The translations under genes were made by a program, and so were the position numbers. The notes under the pieces were generated by a model. The model did no database searches. It was given only the letters and a program-made list of their open reading frames with translations, and was not told the origin of the DNA. A stretch of DNA of 64,000 nt from Microbacterium sp. TNHR37B (lineage in GTDB: Bacteria > Actinomycetota > Actinomycetes > Actinomycetales > Microbacteriaceae): positions 1,364,001-1,428,000 of the forward strand of contig NZ_LQGV01000001.1 in assembly GCF_001620065.1 (NCBI RefSeq), written 5' to 3'. This document shows, one piece after another, positions 1-6,089 of the stretch. Positions within the stretch are counted from its first letter, which is position 1. Each line of letters begins with the position of its first letter.

Positions 1-189
1 CAGTCCCTGAATCTCGCGCTGAACGCGGGCCGCGTGAAAGAACTCGGGTTTGAGTACCTTTACCGCGAAGTCATCATCCGTGCCGTCCATGCCCTGAACG
101 CACCATGTCTCCCCGAACGTGCCGCTGCCTAAGAAGTGAGCGGCCCTTGCTGAGAACGCATGAGCGATAGCGGTTGCATCGACATCCAT
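1..189 (-). CDS. Ser/Thr protein kinase, N-terminal part (runs off left edge)
   Basis: Open at the left edge; only the first 63 codons lie in the window. Translation of the minus strand from the ATG at 189 gives an unmistakable kinase ATP-binding lobe: the glycine-rich loop GSGTFGETW (residues about 21-29) followed by the invariant lysine in FAVKVLKPEF (about residue 44) and the start of the alpha-C region (RVQREIQGL). An in-frame stop lies a few codons upstream of the ATG, which fixes the start. Minus-strand CAGACT (197-202) sits 7 nt before the ATG, so the mRNA may be leaderless. Substrate unknown. It sits on the accessory island with metal-resistance and recombinase genes, so it may be a defence or phage-type kinase; that part is speculation. 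Confidence 0.75.
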   Translation of the reverse strand, partial: MDVDATAIAHAFSARAAHFLGSGTFGETWCVQGMDGTDDDFAVKVLKPEFFHAARVQREIQGL

Positions 190-292
190 GCTTCGGAGTC
201 TGCCCTAGAGGCTGCGCTGCGCGCGTGATTGCTCGCCGAGGCGGTGGCGCGCCGTCTAGCACGAGTCGCCGCGCTGGGGACCCGAGCGCGCG

Positions 293-442
293 TCAAGCGA
301 GGCGCACGGACCCGCACGCCGCACAAAGCCAGCGTGGGCGGTCTGGAGCGCCAGCTGGCCGCATCCGCTCCAGCGACCCGCACACCTCGCACAGCGGCGC
401 GGCGAGCGTGTCAAGCGGCTCGGGATCGGCATCCATGGGCAT
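293..442 (-). CDS. Small putative zinc-ribbon protein
   Basis: A 49-residue protein with two CxxC knuckles, PLCEVCG and WLCAACG, about 20 residues apart, as in a minimal four-cysteine zinc ribbon. No other domain is visible. The start is uncertain: ATG 442 and ATG 436 are both possible, and 436 is preceded by a TAGGCT box at 7 nt as expected for a leaderless mRNA. A longer in-frame start at 523 would overlap the divergent HTH gene. Function unknown. It may be a small DNA- or protein-binding accessory factor divergently expressed with the neighbouring HTH gene. Confidence 0.5.
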   Translation of the reverse strand: MPMDADPEPLDTLAAPLCEVCGSLERMRPAGAPDRPRWLCAACGSVRLA

Positions 443-470
443 GAGCCTAGGCCCGGCTACAGTAGGCCGC

Positions 471-833
471 GTGACGCCCGAGACCTCCGCCGCAATCGCC
501 CGACTGGAGGCGTCAGGACTCATCGCCGAGGCGCTCGCCGCGTTCCGCGTGGATCACGTCTACGCGGTCACGATGGCCAACGAGCACGCCAGGATGACGC
601 GCACCGCCGAAACTGCCGAGGCCCGGCGAGCGAACCGGCCGCGCCTGCGCGTAGCTGCCGAGGGCGAGCGCCCGTCAAAGCTCAGCACTGCCGATGTCCA
701 ACGCGCCCACGAGCTACGCCGCGAGGGCCAGAGCGTGCCCGACATCGCCGCCGCGTTCGGCGTCTCCGCCGCTGCCGTGTACAAACGCCTGCGGGGCCTC
801 CGAGCGGCGGAAGCGGCACTAGAGTCGCGATAG
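471..833 (+). CDS. HTH-domain protein (resolvase-type C-terminal helix-turn-helix)
   Basis: A 120-residue protein from GTG 471. The N-terminal 70 residues are helical and charged with no recognised domain. The C-terminus (about residues 75-115) is a helix-turn-helix of the Hin/resolvase type, with the core SVPDIAAAFGVSAAAVYKRL. It is very similar in layout to the C-terminal HTH of the resolvase encoded at 2008-2589, but there is no catalytic resolvase domain here. An open frame continues upstream to 174, but that part is arginine-rich and overlaps the zinc-ribbon gene, so I chose GTG 471; TACAGT (458-463) lies 7 nt upstream as a possible -10 box. Probably a small regulator or accessory DNA-binding protein of the island. 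Confidence 0.6.
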   Translation: MTPETSAAIARLEASGLIAEALAAFRVDHVYAVTMANEHARMTRTAETAEARRANRPRLRVAAEGERPSKLSTADVQRAHELRREGQSVPDIAAAFGVSAAAVYKRLRGLRAAEAALESR

Positions 834-847
834 TTCAGCGCTCGCTG

Positions 848-870
848 TATGGTCAGTGTGTGCTGACCAT
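848..870 (+). promoter_or_regulatory. cmtR -10 box and palindromic operator overlapping the start codon
   Basis: Perfect inverted repeat ATGGTCAG (849-856) - 6 bp - CTGACCAT (863-870). The arms flank the GTG start codon of the metal sensor (860). The left arm overlaps a TATGGT -10 box (848-853) placed 6 nt before the start codon, so a bound repressor would cover the -10 element, the transcription start and the start codon of a leaderless mRNA. That it is the CmtR-like protein's own operator is inferred from position. Confidence 0.7.
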
Positions 871-1204
871 TGCAACGCATCTCGACGTGATGAGCCGCCT
901 CGGCAAGGCCATGGCCGACCCCACCCGCGCACGCATCTTGCTCGCGCTTCTCGACGGGCCTAGCTACCCCGCCGTCCTCGCGCGGGATCTCGACTTGACC
1001 CGCCCGAACGTCTCCAACCACCTGACATGCCTGCGCGGCTGCGGCATCATCGTGGCCTCTCACGAGGGGCGTCAGACTCGATACGAGATCTCGGACGCTC
1101 ACTTGACCAAGGCGCTCCGCGAGCTTGTCTCCGTGGTGCTCGCCGTGGACGAGGGTGCGCCCTGTCTCGATGCAAGCTGCGACGTTCCGGGGTGCTGCTC
1201 GTGA
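860..1204 (+). CDS. cmtR: CmtR-type ArsR/SmtB cadmium/lead-sensing repressor
   Basis: A 114-residue winged-helix repressor that would release DNA when it binds soft metal ions. It matches the layout of Mycobacterium tuberculosis CmtR: the recognition helix region TRPNVSNHLTCLRGCG carries Cys57 and Cys61, and Cys102 lies in the C-terminal GAPCLDASC. These are the residue numbers of the Cd(II)/Pb(II) ligands known in mycobacterial CmtR. Three more cysteines follow in the tail (107, 112, 113). The gene overlaps the exporter gene behind it by 4 bp (GTGA), so the two are translationally coupled. A palindromic operator sits on its own start. GTG start, no Shine-Dalgarno, consistent with a leaderless transcript. 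Confidence 0.88.
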   Translation: MLTIATHLDVMSRLGKAMADPTRARILLALLDGPSYPAVLARDLDLTRPNVSNHLTCLRGCGIIVASHEGRQTRYEISDAHLTKALRELVSVVLAVDEGAPCLDASCDVPGCCS

Positions 1205-1881
1205 GCGGCACAGAGGCCATCACGGACGAGCGACGCGCGGTGCTTCACCGCCGCATTAGGTTCATCGTGACCTTCACAATCGCCTACAACGTCATTGAGG
1301 CCGTAATCGCGATCTGGGCGGGCGCGGTCGCGTCATCCGCCGCTCTGATCGGCTTTGGTCTCGACTCGGTAGTGGAAGTGCTCTCGGCGGCGGCGGTCGG
1401 CTGGCAGTTCACTCGCCGCGATCCCGAGCGGTGGGAGCGTCCAACGCTGCGACTGATCGCGCTCGCGTTCTTCGCCCTCGCCGCCTACGTGTCAGTCTCC
1501 GCCGTGCTCACTCTCGCCGGGGCGATGGAACCGGAACACTCCACGGTCGGCATCATTCTGGCCGCTGTGTCCGTCGTCATCATGCCCGCCGCATCCCTGT
1601 TCGAGAGGGCGACAGGGCGCGAACTCGGCTCGGCAACGGCGGTCGCTGACTCCAAGCAGACGATGCTGTGCGCTTTGCTCTCAGCCGCCGTCCTCGTCGG
1701 CCTCGCGTTCAACTCCCTTTTTGGCTGGGCGTGGGCCGACTCCGTGGCCGCGCTCTTCATCGCAGGGTTCGCCATCCGAGAGGGAATAGAGGCATGGCGC
1801 GGCGACGCGTGCGCAACCTCGGTCGGGATGCTCATGGAAGACGATCATGACCACGAGCACGAGCACGAGCACGAGCACTGA
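1201..1881 (+). CDS. Cation diffusion facilitator family heavy-metal exporter with His-rich tail
   Basis: A 226-residue membrane protein from GTG 1201, overlapping the cmtR stop. Five or six hydrophobic segments are visible, with CDF-type acidic metal-site motifs in the membrane (GFGLDSVVEV and WAWADSVAAL, equivalent to the HxxxD/DxxxD pairs of the family; the first residue of each motif is not histidine here, as in some Cd/Co-type members). There is no large C-terminal cytoplasmic domain. Instead it ends in a metal-binding tail of alternating His and Glu after DDHD. Proton-coupled efflux of Cd, Zn or a similar divalent metal is the family role. Coupling to a CmtR-type sensor suggests Cd/Pb stress, although mycobacterial CmtR controls a P-type ATPase instead. 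Confidence 0.82.
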   Translation: MSGTEAITDERRAVLHRRIRFIVTFTIAYNVIEAVIAIWAGAVASSAALIGFGLDSVVEVLSAAAVGWQFTRRDPERWERPTLRLIALAFFALAAYVSVSAVLTLAGAMEPEHSTVGIILAAVSVVIMPAASLFERATGRELGSATAVADSKQTMLCALLSAAVLVGLAFNSLFGWAWADSVAALFIAGFAIREGIEAWRGDACATSVGMLMEDDHDHEHEHEHEH

Positions 1882-2007
1882 CGGGACGAGGGTTGCCGCT
1901 TTGGCCGTCTCCCTAGCGGCCATGCCGGGCGATGGTCGGTGGCTTGCGGCGAAACGACGACGCCCCCGGCCCTTCAGATCGGCCAGGGGCGAGGTCGACG
2001 GCCAGCG

Positions 2008-2589
2008 CTACGCGGCGGGAATCTCCCGGTAGAGACTTGCGCGCGACACGCCCAGCTTGGCGGCGACCTGCACGCGGGACTGTCCAGCGGCGAGGAGGGC
2101 GCGGGCCGTCTCGATGTCGTCGGCGCTCATGGACTTGGGGCGTCCCACCTGACGGCCACGGGCGCGGGCGGCGTCGCGGGCTGCCTCGGCGCGCTCCAGG
2201 ATCAGGGCGCGCTCATACTCGGCGAGGCTGGCGAAGATGCCCGCCAGCATCCGGCCAGTGGGCGTGCCGAGGTCGATGCCCTCGCGAAGAGAGCGAAGCT
2301 GGATGCCTTCGGCGATGATCCAGTCCAAGAGCTTGACCATTTCTGAGAGGGAGCGGCCCAGACGGTCGAGCGCGACGACGACGAGAGTGTCGCCGGGGCG
2401 CAGAAGCTTGCGCAGGATGTCGAGGCCGTCGCGGTCCCACCTGGCCCCCGAGATGACATCGCCGTAGATGTCGGCCTCGGCGACGCCTGCGGCGGTCAGG
2501 GCGTCCACCTGCTGATCGACGGTCTGGCGGCGAGTCGAGACGCGGACATAGCCGAACGTGCGGCCCCTGGATTCGTGATTCTTGGTCAT
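2008..2589 (-). CDS. Serine resolvase/invertase family recombinase
   Basis: A 193-residue small serine recombinase. The N-terminal catalytic domain begins GYVRVSTRRQTVDQQ, with the nucleophilic Ser in RVSTRRQ, followed by the DRLGRS arginine motif and the helix-E region ending near RAEAARDAARARGRQVGRPK. The C-terminal HTH (SRVQVAAKLGVSRASLYREI) is typical of Tn3-type resolvases and DNA invertases. The start is ATG 2589. A TTGACA/CATCAT promoter lies immediately upstream and a res-like repeat cluster lies beyond it. No transposase is present in the window, so this may be a lone cointegrate or dimer resolution system of the island or of a former plasmid. Confidence 0.88.
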   Translation of the reverse strand: MTKNHESRGRTFGYVRVSTRRQTVDQQVDALTAAGVAEADIYGDVISGARWDRDGLDILRKLLRPGDTLVVVALDRLGRSLSEMVKLLDWIIAEGIQLRSLREGIDLGTPTGRMLAGIFASLAEYERALILERAEAARDAARARGRQVGRPKSMSADDIETARALLAAGQSRVQVAAKLGVSRASLYREIPAA

Positions 2590-2595
2590 GAGTCC

Positions 2596-2625
2596 ATGAT
2601 GTCCGCAAGTCGGCGCATTTGTCAA
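2596..2625 (-). promoter_or_regulatory. Resolvase promoter, leaderless
   Basis: On the minus strand: a consensus -35 TTGACA (2620-2625), 18 bp spacer, -10 CATCAT (2596-2601), then 6 nt and the ATG at 2589. The promoter lies among the TGTCCG repeats, so resolvase binding would repress its own gene, as in Tn3-family elements (inference from layout). Confidence 0.6.
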
Positions 2626-2730
2626 TATCGGACGTATGAGTTTCGGACGTACTTGTGCGACAGATTCAGGCGCTCCAGCGGGCGCGAAACGGCCTTGCTC
2701 GGCAGGTGTCCGATTTGAAGACATCGGACA
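2600..2730. repeat. Putative res recombination site (repeats of TGTCCG/CGGAC)
   Basis: Copies of a TGTCCG-type half-site cluster beside the resolvase gene. There is a perfect inverted pair TGTCCGAT (2707-2714) / ATCGGACA (2723-2730) with an 8-bp spacer. TGTCCG (2600-2605) faces ATCGGACG (2627-2634) over about 35 bp. TCGGACGTA is repeated directly at 2628-2636 and 2643-2651. Tn3-type resolvases bind inverted half-sites of the form TGTC..GACA in three subsites, one short and the others longer, which this resembles. Assignment of individual subsites is inference. Confidence 0.55.
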
Positions 2731-2744
2731 GCGCCGAACAGAGC

Positions 2745-2789
2745 GGCCCCGCCGCCCGATTCGACCAAGAATCACGGGGCGGCGGGGCC
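2745..2789. repeat. GC-rich hairpin 1 (13-bp perfect stem)
   Basis: GGCCCCGCCGCCC (2745-2757) pairs perfectly with GGGCGGCGGGGCC (2777-2789) across a 19-nt loop. No T-tract follows on either strand. It could end transcription arriving from the minus-strand operon (3042-5032) or serve as a structured DNA site. First of three such hairpins in 185 bp. Confidence 0.6.
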
Positions 2790-2818
2790 GGATCAAGTAT
2801 CCCTCAGGTCGCAAGGGT

Positions 2819-2875
2819 GGCCCCGGCTCGTGCGGGTTTGGGCTTTCCACCAGATGTAAGCGGCGAGCCGGGGCC
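2819..2875. repeat. GC-rich hairpin 2 (12-bp perfect stem)
   Basis: GGCCCCGGCTCG (2819-2830) pairs with CGAGCCGGGGCC (2864-2875), loop 33 nt. Perfect complementarity, no gene in the interval. Confidence 0.6.
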
Positions 2876-2886
2876 GGTCTAGGGGT

Positions 2887-2929
2887 GCGGCTCTCGGGCG
2901 AGGTTCCAGTGCCTGCGCCCGAGAGCCGC
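2887..2929. repeat. GC-rich hairpin 3 (14-bp perfect stem)
   Basis: GCGGCTCTCGGGCG (2887-2900) pairs perfectly with CGCCCGAGAGCCGC (2916-2929), loop 15 nt. It is nearest to the end of the minus-strand operon (stop at 3042) and is the best terminator candidate for it, although no T-run follows. Apart from the res-like repeats and these hairpins I see no gene in 2590-3041. Confidence 0.6.
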
Positions 2930-3041
2930 GTGCAGGTGGTGAGAACTCCCGGAAGATGGGCACCGCCTGCGATCCGCGTTCGGCATGAGCGACCGGCGCG
3001 GGGTTCTGTGGAGTTGTCGGAATCTTGTTGCTGAAAATCGG

Positions 3042-3302
3042 TCAGCGAATCTTGTTCGCCTGCCTCGGGAAGTAGCGGCGTACGAGCGCATCCCTGAGCC
3101 GGGCCGGGATGGGGATCTCTCCCGCCTCGGTCAGCAGATGCAAGCTGCCGTCCGGCTCCAGCACATAGACAGCCTCGGCGCGCTTGTGGTCGCCGTGGAT
3201 GCGACGCGAGGTCCAGCCGGGCGGGATGCCGTACCGGCTGCGCCCGATCTGAACGTGCGAGGCGTTGCCGCCGAACGTGACCGGGACGGCCTGAGCGCTC
3301 AT
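3042..3302 (-). CDS. Hypothetical protein, last gene of island operon
   Basis: An 86-residue protein of unknown family, starting at ATG 3302, which overlaps the stop of the WhiB-like gene by 4 bp (ATGA). It contains a short beta-rich stretch (AEAVYVLEPDGSLHLLT) and a basic C-terminus (RDALVRRYFPRQANKIR) that could contact nucleic acid. No signal peptide or membrane segment. Its position at the end of a tightly packed operon (all junctions overlap or touch) suggests a role linked to the upstream genes, but nothing specific can be said. Confidence 0.6.
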   Translation of the reverse strand: MSAQAVPVTFGGNASHVQIGRSRYGIPPGWTSRRIHGDHKRAEAVYVLEPDGSLHLLTEAGEIPIPARLRDALVRRYFPRQANKIR

Positions 3303-3553
3303 GCTGCGGCCCCCTGTCCCTGCCGCGTGCCTCGGCGTCGTCCCGCCCAGTAGCCGACGATCAGGTGCCGCGACTCTGCGAGCGCGTAGGCGCGGCACTC
3401 GGCGAGCACGGGACACGCTGCGCAGATGCTCTCTAGGTCGGCGTTCGTCGCCTCTGAGCGCCCGTCATCGGTGAATCGGTCATCGCCCGCGCACGCCGGG
3501 GCCGTGGCCGTCAGCGCGTCGCTGAGAGCCTCCCAGGCGTGCGCGGCGGTCAT
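3299..3553 (-). CDS. WhiB-like iron-sulfur transcription factor
   Basis: An 84-residue actinobacteria-specific Wbl protein. Four cysteines in the conserved arrangement Cys21, Cys44, Cys47 and Cys53 (C-x22-C-x2-C-x5-C) would bind a [4Fe-4S] cluster. The following GYWAGRRRG corresponds to the G(V/I)WGG turn plus the basic DNA-binding tail of the family. Wbl proteins act with the main sigma factor as redox- or NO-sensitive regulators. Phage and plasmid copies are common, and this one is embedded by 4-bp overlaps on both sides in an island operon of unknown genes, so it is most likely an accessory Wbl rather than a core WhiB1/2/3. Confidence 0.88.
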   Translation of the reverse strand: MTAAHAWEALSDALTATAPACAGDDRFTDDGRSEATNADLESICAACPVLAECRAYALAESRHLIVGYWAGRRRGTRQGQGAAA

Positions 3554-3933
3554 GCCGTGGCCTCGGCGATCAGGTCGGCGAGGTCGGCCAGAGTCAGCAC
3601 GGCGTAGGCCTCGGAGACGGGGCGCGCCTGCCGGTATCCCACGAGCACGGCGCGGCGTCGCCCCGCGAGCGATGCGTCACGTCGGGCGGTGTCCAGGGCA
3701 GGCCCCCAGCGGGCCGGGTCGGCGCTCGTGACATCGACGTGCCAACCCTCGGGCAGGCCGTCCACGTCGGGCGCTGGCATCCGCTCCAGGACATCGGGCG
3801 CGAGTGCGTCGGCGAGGCGTCGGCGCGGCGTGCGCGGGGTCGGGCGGGCGTCGCCGTGACCGTGGAGGCGGAGCACGAGCGCGACCGACTCGGCGAGCGC
3901 GGCGTGCCGTGTGGCGTTGCGCTTGTCTGCCAT
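3550..3933 (-). CDS. Hypothetical protein of island operon
   Basis: 127 residues from ATG 3933, beginning MADKRNATRHAAL. The N-terminal third is basic and proline/arginine rich. The C-terminal two thirds look like a compact alpha/beta domain (GWHVDVTSADPARWGPAL ... AVLVGYRQ ... SEAYAVLTLADLADLIAEA). No recognised family. It overlaps the WhiB-like gene by 4 bp and follows the preceding gene after 2 bp, so it is co-translated with them. Found in the same frame as a much longer open stretch that is only the antisense of high-GC coding sequence; the overlap structure fixes the start used here. Confidence 0.55.
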   Translation of the reverse strand: MADKRNATRHAALAESVALVLRLHGHGDARPTPRTPRRRLADALAPDVLERMPAPDVDGLPEGWHVDVTSADPARWGPALDTARRDASLAGRRRAVLVGYRQARPVSEAYAVLTLADLADLIAEATA

Positions 3934-3935
3934 GG

Positions 3936-4448
3936 TCAGCGGGTCCGATCTGCGATGCCACGCGCGCGGCGCTCGGCCTGCTCGCGTGCCCGCCGTTCGG
4001 TGTGGTGCTCGCGGATCTCGTTGCTGCTGCTCGTCGTCGGCGCGGGGCCGTAGCGGCGTTCCACCTCGGCGCGGGCTGCGGCGCGTTCCTCGGGGTCCGT
4101 GATGGCCCAGGCGCGGCGGCGTGCGACCTCGCGTGCCTCCTCCCAGTCCGGCGCGCCGTGGACGTAGGGCGAGGCGTCGGCGGGGAACGGACCCGGCGCG
4201 ATCCGGACCTCTCCCCACTTCTCGATCTGCGCCTCGGGGTCGCCGAGGTAGCGCGAGATCCAGGGCGAGGCGTCGAGCATCTCGGCGGTGATCGTGACCG
4301 TCTGTCCGCGCTGCGAGATCTCGGAGCCGCTGCCGAACAGAGCGGCAGGCTTGGCCCGCCACATCATGCCCGTCGTCAGGAAGTGGAACTGCTCGGCGGG
4401 GCGGGCGTAGGGGTTCGCCGTGGGCGTCGTGTCGGTCTCTGCGGTCAT
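3936..4448 (-). CDS. Hypothetical protein of island operon
   Basis: 170 residues, no family recognised. The first 120 residues appear globular (QFHFLTTGMMWRAKPAALFG, YVHGAPDWEEAREVARRRAW). The last 50 residues are highly charged and probably a long helix or coiled coil (EERAAARAEVERRYG ... TERRAREQAERRARG). ATG 4448 overlaps the upstream stop by 4 bp. No signal peptide or membrane segment, so cytoplasmic. The layout of small charged hypothetical proteins next to a Wbl gene is typical of actinophage and integrative-plasmid operons. Confidence 0.55.
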   Translation of the reverse strand: MTAETDTTPTANPYARPAEQFHFLTTGMMWRAKPAALFGSGSEISQRGQTVTITAEMLDASPWISRYLGDPEAQIEKWGEVRIAPGPFPADASPYVHGAPDWEEAREVARRRAWAITDPEERAAARAEVERRYGPAPTTSSSNEIREHHTERRAREQAERRARGIADRTR

Positions 4449-5032
4449 GATGCGGCCTCCAGCCGTGGGGTTGGTCGATGGGTGCCCGCCTGCTGGCGGA
4501 TGTCGTCAGCGATGGCGGGGCGGTCCAGCGCGTCCAGCTCGGCGGCGACGGCCTCGGCGACGGCGGGACTGTGGCGGGCGGCTCGGAGCACCGCGTGCGC
4601 GGTCGCCTTGAATGCGTCGGCGTCTTGCACGTCGCCCTCGTGGCGAACGCCCATCGACGCGAGGATGCCGAGCGCGCGGGCCTCGGCATCGCCTGCCCGG
4701 ATGACGGCGGAGTGATGCCCAGAGCGCCGCGCCTCTAGGGCCGTCTCTCGTGCGCGCTGCGCGATCTCGTGGATGCGGTAGGCGAGCGTGGTCGAGTCCA
4801 GCCCGTGTGTAGCCTCTGCCGCATCCTGAAGCTGCGGCGGTAGGTGACCGGCCACGACGTGACGACGGAGGGCGTCAGGTTCCACGAGACCGCCAGAGGC
4901 ACGCGAAATCACGCGGTAGGCCTCTCCCTGGGCTAGGGCCGTCTCGACGCTCAGGCGAGGCTCAGGGGGCAGAGCGCACACGGTACAGCGACGCCCAGAG
5001 GGGCGGGTCTGCATCGCGGTGCTGTCCGTCAT
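4445..5032 (-). CDS. CxxC-HTH protein, first gene of island operon
   Basis: 195 residues from ATG 5032. The N-terminus holds a CTVC pair followed by a helical segment (ALAQGEAYRVISRASGGLVEPDALRRHVVAGHLP) that reads as a small DNA-binding helix-turn-helix of the kind seen in actinophage proteins, in which an AL..G.S.R.IA..FG....AL.RH motif follows a CxxC. The rest is a helical domain rich in Ala and Arg (residues about 75-180). Probably a regulator or small-terminase-like DNA-binding subunit; which one cannot be decided. It leads the operon of five genes ending at 3042, and 106 bp separate it from the divergent membrane protein gene. Confidence 0.55.
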   Translation of the reverse strand: MTDSTAMQTRPSGRRCTVCALPPEPRLSVETALAQGEAYRVISRASGGLVEPDALRRHVVAGHLPPQLQDAAEATHGLDSTTLAYRIHEIAQRARETALEARRSGHHSAVIRAGDAEARALGILASMGVRHEGDVQDADAFKATAHAVLRAARHSPAVAEAVAAELDALDRPAIADDIRQQAGTHRPTPRLEAAS

Positions 5033-5138
5033 ACCTAGTGATATCGACCGCGAGCGCTCCGACCTATCGGATGTCGTTTCGATCCAGTCATGGAGCGCCT
5101 CGCGCCCACCCTCCGCGCCCGTCGATAGGTTCGAGGAC

Positions 5139-5522
5139 GTGGATGTGGGTTGGTGGGCGTTGATCGTCGCCTCGCTGAGTTTCGTTGTCAGCGCCGCCAC
5201 GTTTTGGCGCAACCGAACGCGACGCCCTCATCTGGAGCTTGCCGGACATGTGCTGGCCGTTAGGCCCAAGCGGATGGAGGTCACCGTCGTGAACCGGGGA
5301 CCAGGTGTCGCCCATGATGTTCAGTTCGGGCCAGTCGATGGGATGAAGGGCTTGCTGTACGGCGAGCGGGCTGAGCGGCTCGCTTTCGCCGAGGGGGCAA
5401 GCATGGAGTTCTTCCTGGAACCGGAGGACCGTTCGATCACCCTGCAAGCCACTTGGAGTCAGGAACCGAACCTGCGAAAGCGGCACTCTACGCGCATCGC
5501 CGTGGCGGTCCATCCGGGCTGA
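5139..5522 (+). CDS. Hypothetical protein with N-terminal membrane anchor
   Basis: 127 residues from GTG 5139. A single transmembrane helix (VGWWALIVASLSFVVSAATF, residues 3-22) is followed by a basic stop-transfer segment (WRNRTRRP) and a cytoplasmic beta-rich domain (HLELAGHVLAVRPKRMEV). TAGGTT (5126-5131) sits 7 nt upstream of the GTG, matching the leaderless promoter spacing seen elsewhere here. An upstream in-frame ATG (5019) lies antisense inside the divergent gene and is unlikely. No family recognised. Such membrane-anchored small proteins occur near toxin-antitoxin or phage immunity genes, but nothing here proves that. Confidence 0.6.
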   Translation: MDVGWWALIVASLSFVVSAATFWRNRTRRPHLELAGHVLAVRPKRMEVTVVNRGPGVAHDVQFGPVDGMKGLLYGERAERLAFAEGASMEFFLEPEDRSITLQATWSQEPNLRKRHSTRIAVAVHPG

Positions 5523-6089
5523 ACCGGGATGCACGGGTGGGCAGAGTGGTGCTCTTGAAATGAAGAGCTTGAAAGGCTCTGTGGCTGCGGAGACTAGGAA
5601 CCCCTGCGGATGCTGGGCATAGGCCCCCTACCCCCAAACGTCCGAGCTAATCCAGTCGCTGGGAGAGGTGAACCCACACCCTCCCGCTGGGGGTCCGGTC
5701 ATCCGCGTTCTGCGTCCGACTGAGGCCCTGCGCCGGATGGCCTAGCTAGAGGTTCGCGGCGCTTGCTGGAGAGGCTGGGGGCGTCTCTCGACGCCAGGCC
5801 CCACGGTTTCCCGTGCCGTAGATGATGCTCCAGGCTGCGGAGGGGGTCAAGCTCCGCCAGACGGCGGCGCTCAAAACGCCAGGTTAGATGCATAAAACGG
5901 ATGTCCGAGCTAAGTTGAAACGCGGTCAAGTCTCCGGAATCATGAAATGAGAATGCCCCCAAATCGATTCCGTGGGGCGGTGACCGGGGGCGAGTCACAA
6001 CGTAGCACGATAACGCTTCTCACCTGGACTTTATCGCGATACGGGTGAGCGTGGCGAGATGAGCGATCTCGCATCGCGAAGACATGTCT
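5523..6089. other. Island edge region, mostly non-coding
   Basis: This 567-bp stretch has weaker coding bias than its surroundings. It contains a small hairpin, GCTCTT (5551-5556) / AAGAGC (5563-5568), just after the membrane-protein gene, a possible weak terminator. Near the right end is a perfect 7-bp inverted repeat, GCGAGAT (6054-6060) / ATCTCGC (6066-6072), 20-30 bp from the point where the tad gene breaks off. One doubtful reading frame is listed separately. No integrase gene is seen. Confidence 0.5.
5699..5998 (-). CDS. Doubtful hypothetical protein at island edge
   Basis: A 99-residue open frame from GTG 5998. The amino-acid mix is not obviously antisense-like (DLTAFQLSSDIRFMHLTWRF), but there is no Shine-Dalgarno or -10 box at the expected place and no recognised family. 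It fills an otherwise empty region, so I list it with low confidence; it may be non-coding. Confidence 0.22.
   Translation of the reverse strand: MTRPRSPPHGIDLGAFSFHDSGDLTAFQLSSDIRFMHLTWRFERRRLAELDPLRSLEHHLRHGKPWGLASRDAPSLSSKRREPLARPSGAGPQSDAERG

Noticed and set aside
174..470. N-terminal extension of the HTH gene from ATG 174
   Set aside because: Arginine/serine-rich sequence without protein-like pattern, antisense to the kinase and zinc-ribbon genes. GTG 471 fits the family size and has a -10 box 7 nt upstream.
1846..1880. Tandem GAGCAC repeats at the end of the CDF gene as a separate repeat element
   Set aside because: They encode the His/Glu metal-binding tail, a normal feature of CDF exporters.
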